A stretch of 32,792 nucleotides of DNA from Clostridiales bacterium (GCA_012520295.1 JAAYOP010000097.1:1-32792), one strand, 5' to 3'. Positions 16,427 to 24,593 are shown, counted from the stretch's first letter. Program-made: numbers and translations. The notes: generated by a model from the sequence alone, not told the origin.

Positions 16427-17167
16427 ATGGGTCAGACAATTCTCGAAGTGAGTCATTTGGGAAAGAAGTTCGGAGACAATGTGGTTTTGCGGGACATCAA
16501 TATATCTGTTTGCTCCGGAGATGTGACAAGTATAATCGGTTCGTCGGGCTCAGGGAAATCAACCCTCCTGAGATGCGTGAATTTGCTTGAAACTCCAACC
16601 TCCGGACAGATCCTGTATTACGAAAGAGATATAATGGACAAAGGCTTCGATGTTCCTGCCTATAGGGCAAAGGTCGGCATGGTTTTTCAGAGCTTCAATC
16701 TGTTTTCAAATATGTCAGTTCTTGAAAACTGTGTAGTTGGTCAGGTTAAGGTCCTCAAAAGGCATAGAAAGGAAGCGGTGGAAAAGGCCAGATTTTATCT
16801 TGAAAAGGTTGGAATGGGAGCCTTTATAAATGCCAAGCCCCGGCAGATATCCGGCGGCCAGAAGCAGAGGGTAGCCATAGCCAGGGCCCTGGCCATGGAG
16901 CCGGAGGTTCTCCTTTTCGACGAGCCTACCAGCGCTCTGGATCCCCAGATGGTGGGAGAGGTGCTCGGCGTAATGCGCACTCTTGCCGGAGAGGGCATGA
17001 CCATGATAGTTGTTACCCATGAAATGGCTTTTGCCAGAGATGTGTCGAGCCATGTTGTGTTTATGAAGGATGGGGTTATCTGCGAGGAGGGCACGCCGGA
17101 GCAGATTTTTGGCAGTCCCGAAAAACAGGAGACAAGGGACTTTCTCTCAAGGTTTTTTGACCGATGA
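16427..17167 (+). CDS. amino acid ABC transporter ATP-binding protein (GlnQ type)
   Basis: A 246-residue cytoplasmic ATPase that drives the importer. Walker A is GSSGSGKST, the signature is [15 protein letters not shown], Walker B is [13 protein letters not shown], and the switch His lies in [12 protein letters not shown]. All are intact and the length is standard. A GGGAGG ribosome binding site precedes the ATG. It is the last gene of the operon; no clear intrinsic terminator follows before the next promoter at 17208. Confidence 0.95.
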   Translation: MGQTILEVSHLGKKFGDNVVLRDINISVCSGDVTSIIGSSGSGKSTLLRCVNLLETPTSGQILYYERDIMDKGFDVPAYRAKVGMVFQSFNLFSNMSVLENCVVGQVKVLKRHRKEAVEKARFYLEKVGMGAFINAKPRQISGGQKQRVAIARALAMEPEVLLFDEPTSALDPQMVGEVLGVMRTLAGEGMTMIVVTHEMAFARDVSSHVVFMKDGVICEEGTPEQIFGSPEKQETRDFLSRFFDR

Positions 17168-17207
17168 ACTTTTATACTGTTTTATGCGTTTGTGCCACGT
17201 CATTGTA

Positions 17208-17236
17208 TTGACATAAAAATACATATGTTGTATATT
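17208..17236 (+). promoter_or_regulatory. sigma-A promoter of the riboswitch-moeA transcript
   Basis: A consensus TTGACA (17208-17213), exactly 17 bp, TATATT (17231-17236). The start is expected near 17243, about 14 nt before the structured RNA. Confidence 0.8.
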
Positions 17237-17256
17237 AAAAGCAGAAAAATTTAATA

Positions 17257-17352
17257 GTTTCCGAGCCTTTCGGCCTAAGGGCTTATCATTAAAGCCTATG
17301 GCCGTCTGGCCCGAGAAAAGCTTTCTTTTCTCGCGGGGCCGATGTTGGAAAC
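17257..17352 (+). ncRNA. Moco/Tuco-type riboswitch upstream of moeA
   Basis: A compact three-helix RNA. The closing stem pairs GTTTCC (17257-17262) with GGAAAC (17347-17352). A second hairpin spans 17272-17303 (GGCC ends, AGGGCTT/AAGCCT inside). A third, very stable hairpin pairs GGCCCGAGAAAAG (17308-17320) with CTTTTCTCGCGGGGCC (17325-17340). The junction sequences CCGAGCC and GATGTTGGAAAC, and the place directly before moeA, agree with the molybdenum/tungsten cofactor (MOCO) RNA motif as I remember it. In that class, cofactor binding lowers expression of cofactor-synthesis genes. A terminator 76 nt downstream is the likely expression platform. The structure is seen; the class assignment needs a covariance search. 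Confidence 0.75.
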
Positions 17353-17385
17353 GACACGACCTTCACGTTTTGAGAAGGAGACAAA

Positions 17386-17418
17386 ATGCCGCATTACTTA
17401 TGTAATATGGTTTTATAA
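17386..17418 (+). CDS. possible 10-codon leader peptide between riboswitch and terminator
   Basis: AGAAGGAG lies six bases before an ATG that opens a 10-residue frame (MPHYLCNMVL) ending in TAA, 10 nt before the terminator stem. The ribosome binding site is as good as that of any gene here. Ribosomes on it could influence the terminator. It may also be a chance occurrence. Confidence 0.35.
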   Translation: MPHYLCNMVL

Positions 17419-17428
17419 AAGTATTTGC

Positions 17429-17463
17429 AGCCTGTTTTGTTCTACTCAAAACAGGCTGTTTTT
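17429..17463 (+). terminator. intrinsic terminator / attenuator before moeA
   Basis: A perfect 11-bp stem AGCCTGTTTTG/CAAAACAGGCT (17429-17439, 17447-17457) with a 7-nt loop is followed by GTTTTT. It lies between the riboswitch and moeA on the same transcript, so it must be bypassed for moeA expression. Confidence 0.88.
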
Positions 17464-17500
17464 AACCATATTTCATAATACGTTTAGAAGGATGATTTTG

Positions 17501-18727
17501 ATGCAAAATAACATAAGCGCCGACAGGGCCAGGGATATGCTTCTTGAGCTTCCGGTCCTTTTAAAAACGGAAAAGGTAAAGCTGGAAGCTTCCCATGGCC
17601 GGATTTTGGCCTCAGATGTTTATGCGGAAATCCCTGTTCCCCCCTTTGACAGAAGTCCCTATGACGGGTATGCCTTCAGGGGTGAGGACACTGTATCCGC
17701 CACGAAGGAGAAGCCCGCAATACTTGAGATTACCGAGGAGATTCCGGCGGGAGAGATGCCGGAGGTTGAGATCACTCCCGGCAAAGCGGCAAAAATACTC
17801 ACCGGAGCCCCCATGCCCAAGGGAGCAAATGCCACAGTCAAATATGAGATTACCGAGTATACGGATAAATGGGTAAAGATTTTTGAGCCTGTATCCCCAG
17901 ATACGGATATAGTATATGCGGGCGAGGATATAAAAAAGGGAGAGCTCATAGCCAGTGGGGGGACCGTCATAGACCCGCCACTGGCAGGTCTGCTGGCATG
18001 CCAGGGTGTTTGTGATATTCAGGTATATAAAAAGCCCACAGCCATCATAATCAATACGGGCTCGGAACTGGTGGAAGCAGGTAATCCACTGCCTCCCGCG
18101 AAGATATATAACAGCAATGTGTATACCTTAATGGGCTATTTGCGCAATATGGGAATGCTGGCCCATAACGGGGGGACTGTGGATGATGACCCGGAGCTGA
18201 TTGCTTCCGCAATAACCCAGGCGCTGGAAAAATCCGATGTGGTTATAACAACAGGAGGCTCCTCCGTGGGGGACTATGACTGGTCCCTGAAGGCCTTCGG
18301 TCTGACAGGGGCCCGGGTACTCTTTTGGAAGGTGGCTGTGAAGCCCGGAGGGGCTATGCTGGCTGCCGTAAAAGACAATAAACTGATATTGGGACTTTCA
18401 GGCAATCCCGGGGCGGCTGTTCTGGGTCTATTCAGAGTGGCCATGCCCTATCTTCGCAAGCTGTGCGGGAGGACTGATATACTGCCGGAGACAGTGGAGC
18501 TCTTCCTGGAAAAGTCCTTTAACAAGGCTTCAAAGCCCGCAAGACTCATCAGAGGAAGACTTGTTATAAAGGACGGGAAGGCCTTTTTTTCCGAGAATGA
18601 GCAGCAGGGAAACGGCAGCGTATCCTCCCTGAGTGGCTGCGACCTTATCGCCGAGCTGCCCGCCGGTAGCCCACCCCAGCCGGCAGGCGCTGTTGTGAAG
18701 GCCTATGTGGTGAAAGGCTATATTTGA
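17501..18727 (+). CDS. moeA: molybdopterin molybdotransferase MoeA
   Basis: A 408-residue enzyme of the last cofactor step, which inserts molybdate (or tungstate) into adenylylated molybdopterin. The N-terminal [14 protein letters not shown] loop, the INTGSEL motif, [15 protein letters not shown] and LSGNPGAA of the molybdopterin-binding domain, and the C-terminal beta domain are all visible. The length is typical. The frame is open back into the riboswitch, but AAGGA eight bases before ATG fixes the start at 17501. It is expressed behind a riboswitch and terminator. Its stop codon overlaps the ATG of a moaA remnant, showing that it once headed a longer operon; mogA follows downstream. Confidence 0.95.
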   Translation: MQNNISADRARDMLLELPVLLKTEKVKLEASHGRILASDVYAEIPVPPFDRSPYDGYAFRGEDTVSATKEKPAILEITEEIPAGEMPEVEITPGKAAKILTGAPMPKGANATVKYEITEYTDKWVKIFEPVSPDTDIVYAGEDIKKGELIASGGTVIDPPLAGLLACQGVCDIQVYKKPTAIIINTGSELVEAGNPLPPAKIYNSNVYTLMGYLRNMGMLAHNGGTVDDDPELIASAITQALEKSDVVITTGGSSVGDYDWSLKAFGLTGARVLFWKVAVKPGGAMLAAVKDNKLILGLSGNPGAAVLGLFRVAMPYLRKLCGRTDILPETVELFLEKSFNKASKPARLIRGRLVIKDGKAFFSENEQQGNGSVSSLSGCDLIAELPAGSPPQPAGAVVKAYVVKGYI

Positions 18728-18831
18728 TGACTGACCGGTTTGGCAGAAAAATAACATATATCAGGCTCCCGGTGACCGGCCTGTGCAACCTCAGATGCGT
18801 CTACTGGATGCCTGAGACAGGAGTTAAAAAA
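18727..18831 (+). pseudogene. moaA: moaA remnant (N-terminal 35 codons only)
   Basis: The sequence begins [20 protein letters not shown] and continues [15 protein letters not shown], which is unmistakably the N-terminus of MoaA, the radical SAM GTP 3',8-cyclase of cofactor synthesis. Homology then stops; MoaA is normally over 300 residues. In the 4Fe-4S motif CxxxCxxC the third Cys is replaced by Trp (codon TGG, 18805-18807), so even the remnant could not bind the cluster. The ATG overlaps the moeA stop codon. The frame continues to 18906 without further similarity. It is a deletion relic. Confidence 0.88.
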
Positions 18832-18859
18832 ACACGGGGACTGTGTAATGCCCAGGTAG

Positions 18860-18937
18860 GGCATATTCGCGATAGTTCTTGGGGAAGGGAAAATATGTGC
18901 CGGTGATAAGATTGTCGTGTTGAATGGGGCTACATAA
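18860..18937 (+). pseudogene. remnant of a MOSC-domain protein (C-terminal 25 codons)
   Basis: In a frame different from the moaA remnant, codons 18860-18937 read [20 protein letters not shown] then LNGAT and stop. This resembles the end of MOSC domains (GIFARVL...G.I..GDKI), which are often encoded in molybdenum cofactor operons of anaerobes. It has no start codon or ribosome binding site. With the moaA head 30 bp upstream, it marks the far side of a deletion. The assignment rests on a short match. Confidence 0.6.
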
Positions 18938-18980
18938 AAAAACGGCTCTGGAGAGCCAAAGCTGAAAACGGAGGCAGAAT

Positions 18981-19478
18981 ATGTACAGGGCAGCTGTGAT
19001 TACAGTGAGTGACAAGGGCTTTTCAGGTGAGCGGGAAGATATCGGTGGCCCCCTTGTCTGCCAGCTTTTGAGGGAGGCGGGCTTCGATATAGCCTACACC
19101 TCAGTCGTGCCCGATGAGCGGGAGTCTATTGAAAAGGAGCTTATCCACACAGCGGATAACCTGGATATGGCCCTCACGGTCACCACCGGGGGTACAGGAT
19201 TTTCCCCCAGGGATGTGACACCGGAGGCCACAGTGGCGGTCTGTCACCGCCTTACGCCGGGAATACCTGAGGCCATGCGACACGAAAGCCTGAAGGTGAC
19301 AAAGCGGGCCATGCTTACCAGAGCCCAGGCCGGTATACGGGGAAAAACCCTCATAATAAACCTGCCGGGAAGCCCGAAGGCCATTAAGGAAAACCTGGGG
19401 GCAATACTGCCCGCTCTGGAGCACGGGCTTGAGATGCTGCGTGGCAAAAAATGCGACTGTGCCGGAGACGGTGCTTAG
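18981..19478 (+). CDS. mogA: MogA/MoaB-family molybdopterin adenylyltransferase
   Basis: A 165-residue enzyme that adenylylates molybdopterin before metal insertion by MoeA. The start ITVSDKGFSGEREDIGGP and the binding loop TVTTGGTGFSPRDVTPEA are family hallmarks; INLPGSPKA near the end closes the ligand site. The length is typical and a GGAGG ribosome binding site precedes the ATG. A short GGCTCT/AGAGCC hairpin lies just upstream (18944-18957). It belongs to the eroded moeA operon and ends 5 bp from the convergent hydrolase gene, with no terminator between them. Confidence 0.94.
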   Translation: MYRAAVITVSDKGFSGEREDIGGPLVCQLLREAGFDIAYTSVVPDERESIEKELIHTADNLDMALTVTTGGTGFSPRDVTPEATVAVCHRLTPGIPEAMRHESLKVTKRAMLTRAQAGIRGKTLIINLPGSPKAIKENLGAILPALEHGLEMLRGKKCDCAGDGA

Positions 19479-19483
19479 CGGTA

Positions 19484-20389
19484 TTACAGCCCGAAGGTAT
19501 CGTTGATTGCCTCATAATACCGGGGGGAGTCAGAGCAGTTCTGATGCCCCGCTCCGTCAATGAGAAGCAATCGGCAGTTCTTGTTTGCCGAGTGGTTTCT
19601 CAGCGCGCATCTGACAGGAACCTGCCTGTCCTGCTTGCCGTGTATGAGCAGGACGGGGCAGGTTATTCTTTTTAGATTTTTGAAGGTATTGAACCTGCCG
19701 CTTTTCAGCCTTGCCATGTTCAGATATGCAAAGGGAAAGAAAAGCTTCGTTTTTTTGAGTGTGCCTCCTATCAAATCATTCAATGTGGCCAGGCCAGATT
19801 CAATGATAAGCCCCTTGACATTGAGACCGGACACCAGCTCGGCGGCAATGGAAGCGCCCTGAGACCGACCGTGAATAATAATATCCTCGGGGGTGATGTG
19901 GCGATGCCGCTTTATGTGGGACACTGTCTTGATTAAATCCGGTATGACCTTTTTAAAGGAGAGCTTACCGCCGCTTTTCCCGTATCCCCGAAGGGATACT
20001 GCACACAGGTTGGCCCTTACGTTTCGGTGCATTTTTCTGAAAAAATCACTGAAATAGGTAATATTTCTGGCGTTTCCGTGAATGAATATAATCGTGTTTT
20101 TTGTGGGCACCCAGGAGCCTATCCACCAGCTCTGAAGTTTTACGCCCTCCTGGACCTGTATGAACTCCTCTTCAATTTCCAGGTCTTTTGGGTATTCCAA
20201 AATAGTGCTCTTGGCCTTTCTGCCCCTGACGCGGAGCAGAAACTCCATATTGAGGACGAGAACAACGGGTACAGCCACATAAATGCATATAATTATAATC
20301 AGTGCTGTCAGCATTGCCGTATAAACCCTTTCTGTAAATTTGATAAAAGGAGCGTCAAAAGGCGGGCTTCGCTGCTGCCTTTTCTTCAC
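19484..20389 (-). CDS. membrane-anchored alpha/beta hydrolase
   Basis: A 301-residue hydrolase with one N-terminal membrane segment (about 26-48), then a serine-hydrolase domain. The oxyanion-hole region is FIHGNARN (HG at 104-105), the nucleophile elbow GRSQG places Ser at 176, Asp254 lies in HGKQDRQVP, and His282 in GAGHQN, so the triad is complete. It resembles the ABHD13/BEM46-like family whose substrates are usually unknown. The assigned start is GTG at 20389, inside the end of the upstream DUF1848 gene (35-bp overlap), with no good ribosome binding site. An ATG at 20314, just before the membrane segment, is an alternative. Probably translationally coupled to the DUF1848 gene. Confidence 0.85.
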   Translation of the reverse strand: MKKRQQRSPPFDAPFIKFTERVYTAMLTALIIIICIYVAVPVVLVLNMEFLLRVRGRKAKSTILEYPKDLEIEEEFIQVQEGVKLQSWWIGSWVPTKNTIIFIHGNARNITYFSDFFRKMHRNVRANLCAVSLRGYGKSGGKLSFKKVIPDLIKTVSHIKRHRHITPEDIIIHGRSQGASIAAELVSGLNVKGLIIESGLATLNDLIGGTLKKTKLFFPFAYLNMARLKSGRFNTFKNLKRITCPVLLIHGKQDRQVPVRCALRNHSANKNCRLLLIDGAGHQNCSDSPRYYEAINDTFGL

Positions 20390-21251
20390 TGGTCAGGCAG
20401 CCGGCGAGGATTTCACTGCCGGGTCTGTGACGCTCCATATTCTTCTGTACAGCTTTTTCCGAGTGGTTTGCATAGCAGTATATACAGCCGCCAGCGCAGG
20501 TATTATATGCACCTATGTCCGTGCTTGTCATGCAGCCGCAGCCATTTCGCTGATTTTTGTCGGGCTTTAAATCCAGAGTTCTTCCGCATATGCGCTCAAT
20601 CAGGCTTTTATCCACGCAACTGGATTTTTTAATACCAAAAGAGGAGAGCTCAATGTTTTCGCAGCAGGCCGCCGCCTCAAGTCCCAGTTCCCTTGCCGTC
20701 TTTCCGAAAAACTCCGCCAGCCCGGCAGCGACCTCTTCTTCCACGGGCTTTATAATGGCCGTTTTAAGCTTGGGGTATATATCCACAAAGCTTATTATTA
20801 CCTTTTTTGTATACCTGCAGAGCTTTTGAGCCAGCTGGGAAAAATGCCTTTTGTGATACTCCATATCAATAAAGTCATTTATTATAATCGGATCATAGCG
20901 CCATATGACTTTTTCGCTGCCTATCATGCGGGAGAGCTCTATAAAGGTGCTTACAATGTCCCGCTTATTACGCAGGTTTTTTTCAATTCTGCCGTCATAG
21001 GGCGTCAGGGTAAAGAGAAAGTAGTATTTAAAGCCCATATGGTCAATCTCTTGCAGATGGGGCATAATACCTTCCGGGTCTTTGGTCCAGAACACTATGC
21101 AGTCCACCGACTGCGCTGTCAGTGGCACGGGTTTTACCTGAGAGTGGTTGAAGGGATTTCGCGTATAGACAAAGCCCTCCCTGAGCCTGCCTAAAAGCCA
21201 CTCCGGGTAGTAGCAGGGAATGTCCGTGCGTCTTGAGGCCGAAATTATCAT
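20355..21251 (-). CDS. DUF1848 family protein with C-terminal cysteine cluster
   Basis: A 298-residue protein starting MIISASRRTDIP and containing VDCIVFWTKDPEG and VIWRYDPII, all typical of DUF1848. The C-terminal third holds a Cys-rich segment, CGCM...CAGGCIYCYAN. Its CxxxCxxC spacing resembles the cluster-binding motif of radical SAM enzymes, although placed at the C-terminus. The function is not established. AGGAG lies 11 bases before the ATG. The leader contains a hairpin (CCGCCGG/CCGGCGG, about 21271-21298). It is the first gene of a two-gene minus-strand unit with the alpha/beta hydrolase. Confidence 0.85.
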   Translation of the reverse strand: MIISASRRTDIPCYYPEWLLGRLREGFVYTRNPFNHSQVKPVPLTAQSVDCIVFWTKDPEGIMPHLQEIDHMGFKYYFLFTLTPYDGRIEKNLRNKRDIVSTFIELSRMIGSEKVIWRYDPIIINDFIDMEYHKRHFSQLAQKLCRYTKKVIISFVDIYPKLKTAIIKPVEEEVAAGLAEFFGKTARELGLEAAACCENIELSSFGIKKSSCVDKSLIERICGRTLDLKPDKNQRNGCGCMTSTDIGAYNTCAGGCIYCYANHSEKAVQKNMERHRPGSEILAGCLTSEEKAAAKPAF

Positions 21252-21437
21252 CTTTAGATACGCTCCTGTCCGCCGGGCTTATCCCTTTTCCGGCGGGGTA
21301 TATTAATAACCATTATATGGCTGTATCCGGCAAATATCAAATGGTTTTCGATGTTTTCCCGATTTTAGCTTAAACAGTAAGATGCTATAGGCATATCTTT
21401 CCGGTAGCAAAAAGGGAGATTTTCGGATAAATTATAT

Positions 21438-21594
21438 ATAAATAATATCTGATGAACAAATGTGTTCTGTGTAACGTATTTGTAATTTGGCGTGGCAAAA
21501 CGAAATTTTTGCCCCTTCAGATACATTGATTGACTGCTAAGTGCAAGGCTATTTACCGATTACGATAAAAACCTTGATCAGCAGGCATTAAATA
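21438..21594 (+). repeat. dispersed intergenic repeat, copy D (longest)
   Basis: It runs from AATAATATCTGATGAACAAA to ATCAGCAGGCATTAAAT and matches copy B over its whole length, apart from about 30 extra bp near 21537-21570. It lies between the DUF1848 gene and the GH18-SLH gene and ends 20 bp before the latter's start. The remaining gap 21252-21437 shows no gene. Confidence 0.75.
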
Positions 21595-21613
21595 TGAAAA
21601 GCAGGGGTCCGGA

Positions 21614-23190
21614 ATGAAAAGAATACTACATATATGCCTTCTTATGGTGGTCCTGTTCAGCCTTATGAAGAACTCACAGGCATATGAATACAGGCACAGC
21701 ATGTCATATATCTATTTCGGCAACACATCACAGTATACATATTATGTGGACAGGTCTAAAAACTCGATAAATGAAATCTCTCCCAGCTATTTCGACTTAA
21801 ACGAAGACGGCAGCCTGAGGCTTACCGCTACAGTCAGTGAAGAATTCATCAGGGATATGCACAGCAGAGGAATAGCTGTGGTGCCTTTCTTAAGCAACCA
21901 CTGGAATCGGAAAGTTGGCGTGGCCGCTTTGGAAAACAGGCATCTACTTTCAGACCAGATAGTTTCGGCAATCGAAAAGTATAATCTTGACGGGGTAAAC
22001 ATTGACATTGAAAATGTTACAGAATCAGAGCGAGGCTTATGTGGATTTTATAAGGCTGCTTCGGGAGAAGCTGCCTGGAGATAAAATCCTGGCCGTAGCG
22101 GTTTACCGCAAATCCCTATTATACAAATTCCGGCTGGCAGGGCTCCTATGACTATGCCGAGCTGGCAAAGTACAGCGATTATCTGATGATAATGGCATAT
22201 GACGAGAGCTACGAGACCGGACCGGCGGGACCGGTGGCAGGCCTTCCTTTTGTTGAAAAGTCCATACTGTATGCACTGAATCTGGTCCCGGGGGAGAAGA
22301 TAGTGCTGGGGTTGCCGTTCTACGGACGGATATGGTCAAACTCTGGGGGATATCCCCAGGGGTACGGCATCAGCAACGAGAGAATAGAGCAGTTTATATC
22401 AACCTACGGAGGAAGGGTTGTTTTTGACAAAGCCTCTCAATCGCCAAAAGCCACTGTAACCATAAAGCCATGGGATACGAAACCCCTGGTAGGCGGAAAG
22501 GCCCTTGCCCCAGGTACATACACCATATGGTTTGAAAACGAGTTTTCCCTGAAGGGAAAGCTCTCTCTTGTGGAAAAATATAATTTAAAGGGAACAGGCA
22601 GCTGGAGCCTCGGGCAGGAGCAGGCGGAAACCTGGGATTATTATAAATACTGGCTCAACGGCTGCGCTTTTGAGGATATAAGGCACAGCTGGGCAAAGGA
22701 GCAGATATTGCAGGCCTATGTGAAGGGCTGGATTACCGGCTTTTCAAAGGAAAGCTTCATGCCCGAAAAAACTCTGACCCGGGCCCAGGCAGCCGCAATG
22801 CTGGTGCGCATCATGAACCTGGATGTGAGAAAACACAGTGAATATGCCTTTGATGACAGTAAGGGATGCTGGGCGGAGGAATATATTAATACCGCCAGAA
22901 AGCATGGCCTTGTTTCCGGTGTGGAAAATAATCTCTTTAAGCCCGACAGTCCCATATCACGCCAGGAGGTGGCTGTGATGCTCAACAACATCCTGGGCTA
23001 CAGTGCCCAGGGCAGTGTCCCGGCCTTTTCGGACGTATCGCAGACAGGTAATTCATGGTCATATGAGGCTATATGCGCCCTGTCTCAAAAGGGCCTGATT
23101 ACCGGCTATCCGGACATGACCTTCCGCCCGGAATACCACATAACAAGAGCCGAGATGACAGCTTTGCTGACAAGAGTATACGGTGCGTAA
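21614..23190 (+). pseudogene. secreted GH18 glycosidase with three SLH domains, two frameshifts
   Basis: The first frame (21614-22084) encodes a signal peptide and the first half of a GH18 barrel, up to the active-site strand DGVNIDIENV (catalytic Glu). At about 22031 the frame shifts; codons from 22032 read EAYVDFIRLLREKLPGDKIL, the expected continuation. Between 22101 and 22107 it shifts again, and from 22108 the barrel continues ([19 protein letters not shown]) into [10 protein letters not shown] and the rest. Three S-layer-homology domains follow (about 22660-22830, 22845-23010, 23025-23187), which would hold the enzyme to the cell wall. Both shifts are in the same direction and lie within about 75 bp. 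Intact, it would be a peptidoglycan- or chitin-active surface enzyme. Sequencing error is possible. Confidence 0.82.
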
Positions 23191-23209
23191 TGCAGAAATA
23201 TAGTGCATC

Positions 23210-23249
23210 CCCTCGGAGAGAAGTTTCCACAGCTCTTCGAGGGTTTTTT
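23210..23249 (+). terminator. intrinsic terminator after GH18-SLH gene
   Basis: An 11-bp stem CCCTCGGAGAG/CTCTTCGAGGG (23210-23220, 23233-23243, one G-T pair) is followed by six T. The left arm is identical to that of the terminator at 26244. Confidence 0.85.
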
Positions 23250-23340
23250 GCAGAGTTTGCATAACCCCCGCAGGGACATGACTTGTCATGTCCGTCAGAT
23301 ATGATGATACGGCGAAAAAGAAGGAAGTGCGTCGACGGAC

Positions 23341-23448
23341 TACTCCCTCAGTCGCAAAGCTTGCTCCCATGGAACCAATGGTTCCTTTTAGAGGGAGCTG
23401 TAAAAGCCTCCCTCTTGAGGGAGGTGTTGCGCAGCAACGGAGGGAGTA
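23341..23448. repeat. GGAGG-bounded palindromic repeat (MITE-like)
   Basis: A 108-bp element bounded by TACTCCCTC (23341-23349) and its complement (23440-23448). Inside are a perfect 8-bp hairpin CCTCCCTC/GAGGGAGG (23407-23424) and the palindrome GGAACCAATGGTTCC (23371-23385). It has no coding capacity. Similar elements are, to my knowledge, common between genes of Oscillospiraceae-type Clostridia. A related half-copy lies at 26126. Confidence 0.75.
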
Positions 23449-23552
23449 ACAGCGCGTAGCATTTAGATATAATGGCAAGAGGACAGATCACAAAAATGGC
23501 ACCGCGGATATTGGTTTTATGGTGTCCATACTCTTTTGCCGCTCATAATTAC

Positions 23553-23581
23553 TATTGACTGAAAAATTTATACATTTTATA
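23553..23581 (+). promoter_or_regulatory. sigma-A promoter of the BlaR1-tail-like gene
   Basis: TTGACT (23553-23558), 17 bp, TATACT (23576-23581). The predicted start near 23588 leaves a leader of about 90 nt. Confidence 0.7.
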
Positions 23582-23676
23582 CTGAGCATAGGCCTGACTA
23601 AATTGTGGAAAATGCGTCAGACCTGATTGGTAATCCACATCAAAAGGTTTTGCAGTTTATTTGTGGGGGAATGAGC

Positions 23677-24306
23677 ATGGGAGATGTTTTCAGCTATAAA
23701 AAGCCTGCCCTTTGGATTGCTATAGCGGTAATTGCCGTCTGCGCAGTGGTCGTACTGTGTCTTCTTATAAATCCCAAAGCCGGGGATAAGCCGGAGGAGC
23801 AGTATGCGCCTCCTCTTAATAGGATGCCGGAGGACTACAGCCTGTCAGATGCCAAAAATGACGGATGCGTTGTCTTTGAAGACGGGGACATCACCTCCGG
23901 GCAATCCGTCTGGGCTTCCTTTTCTAAAAAGGTTAATTCAAAAGAGACGGCACAGGTTCGGCTTGTATATTATTATACACTTGGAGATTCCTCGAGATAC
24001 GCTCCGGAGCTCTATGAGGAGATAAAGGACGACTATCCTGTAATGTATATAAAAGACCTGGTTTACGACGGCGAGGGCTTCAACATCGAAGGCTATGAGG
24101 ATGGAGAGTGGGTTTCCCGCCGATACAGGTATCTGATGAAATATGAGGGAGAGCCCCGCAGCAAATGGGCAGTATTTTCCGAATATTTATACTATGTTCT
24201 GACAAACGATGAAAGTGTTACCTGGGAGGATATTGAGGACGGTATGTTTAGCTCTCTGATGGGCGACCAGATTGACCATTACCGTGTATATACCGATTTG
24301 AGCTGA
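23677..24306 (+). CDS. single-pass membrane protein resembling the C-terminal part of BlaR1/M56 sensors
   Basis: A 209-residue protein with one membrane segment near its start (KKPALWIAIAVIAVCAVVVL) and a domain outside the membrane. The YKKPALW...INPK stretch resembles the last helix of BlaR1-type M56 metallopeptidase sensors of Clostridia. The following domain (SLSDAKNDGCVVFEDGDITS, then an acidic, Tyr-rich region) is what I associate with the tails of those proteins. The peptidase domain with HExxH is absent, and none of it is found upstream. GGGGGA six bases before ATG supports a start at 23677; a GTG at 23605 is also in frame. A near-consensus promoter suggests it is expressed rather than debris. 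The function is unknown. Confidence 0.65.
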   Translation: MGDVFSYKKPALWIAIAVIAVCAVVVLCLLINPKAGDKPEEQYAPPLNRMPEDYSLSDAKNDGCVVFEDGDITSGQSVWASFSKKVNSKETAQVRLVYYYTLGDSSRYAPELYEEIKDDYPVMYIKDLVYDGEGFNIEGYEDGEWVSRRYRYLMKYEGEPRSKWAVFSEYLYYVLTNDESVTWEDIEDGMFSSLMGDQIDHYRVYTDLS

Positions 24307-24348
24307 GGATTACATGTAATATCGCATCACGGCAGAAAGGAGGTTATT

Positions 24349-24570
24349 ATGGCAGATATCAAGTATGATATAAAAGAGGAAATCGGAATACTATCCGAGG
24401 GAACAAGGGGATGGAGAAAAGAAATCAATCTTGTCAGCTGGAATGGCCGGGAGCCAAAATATGATATTCGTGACTGGTCCCCACAGCGCGAAAAAATGGG
24501 CAAAGGAATTACTTTGACAGCAGAAGAGATTAAAAAGCTGTGTGATATTCTCAAGGATTTGGAGTTGTAA
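24349..24570 (+). CDS. YdbC/PC4-family single-stranded DNA-binding protein
   Basis: A 73-residue protein of the bacterial PC4-like family (YdbC of Lactococcus), whose members bind single-stranded DNA as dimers. The family pattern is clear: INLVSWNGREPKYDIRDW followed by KMGKGITLTAEE. The length is typical and an AAAGGAGG ribosome binding site precedes the ATG. It follows the membrane protein by 42 bp, possibly on the same transcript, and converges on the spore GH18 gene. Confidence 0.9.
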   Translation: MADIKYDIKEEIGILSEGTRGWRKEINLVSWNGREPKYDIRDWSPQREKMGKGITLTAEEIKKLCDILKDLEL

Positions 24571-24593
24571 GGACAAGCTGTGTTTAATAAAAT

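Noticed and set aside
18724-18906. Sixty-codon open frame read as a complete small gene
   Set aside because: Only the first 35 codons match MoaA and the rest has no similarity; it is a remnant, not a functional small protein.
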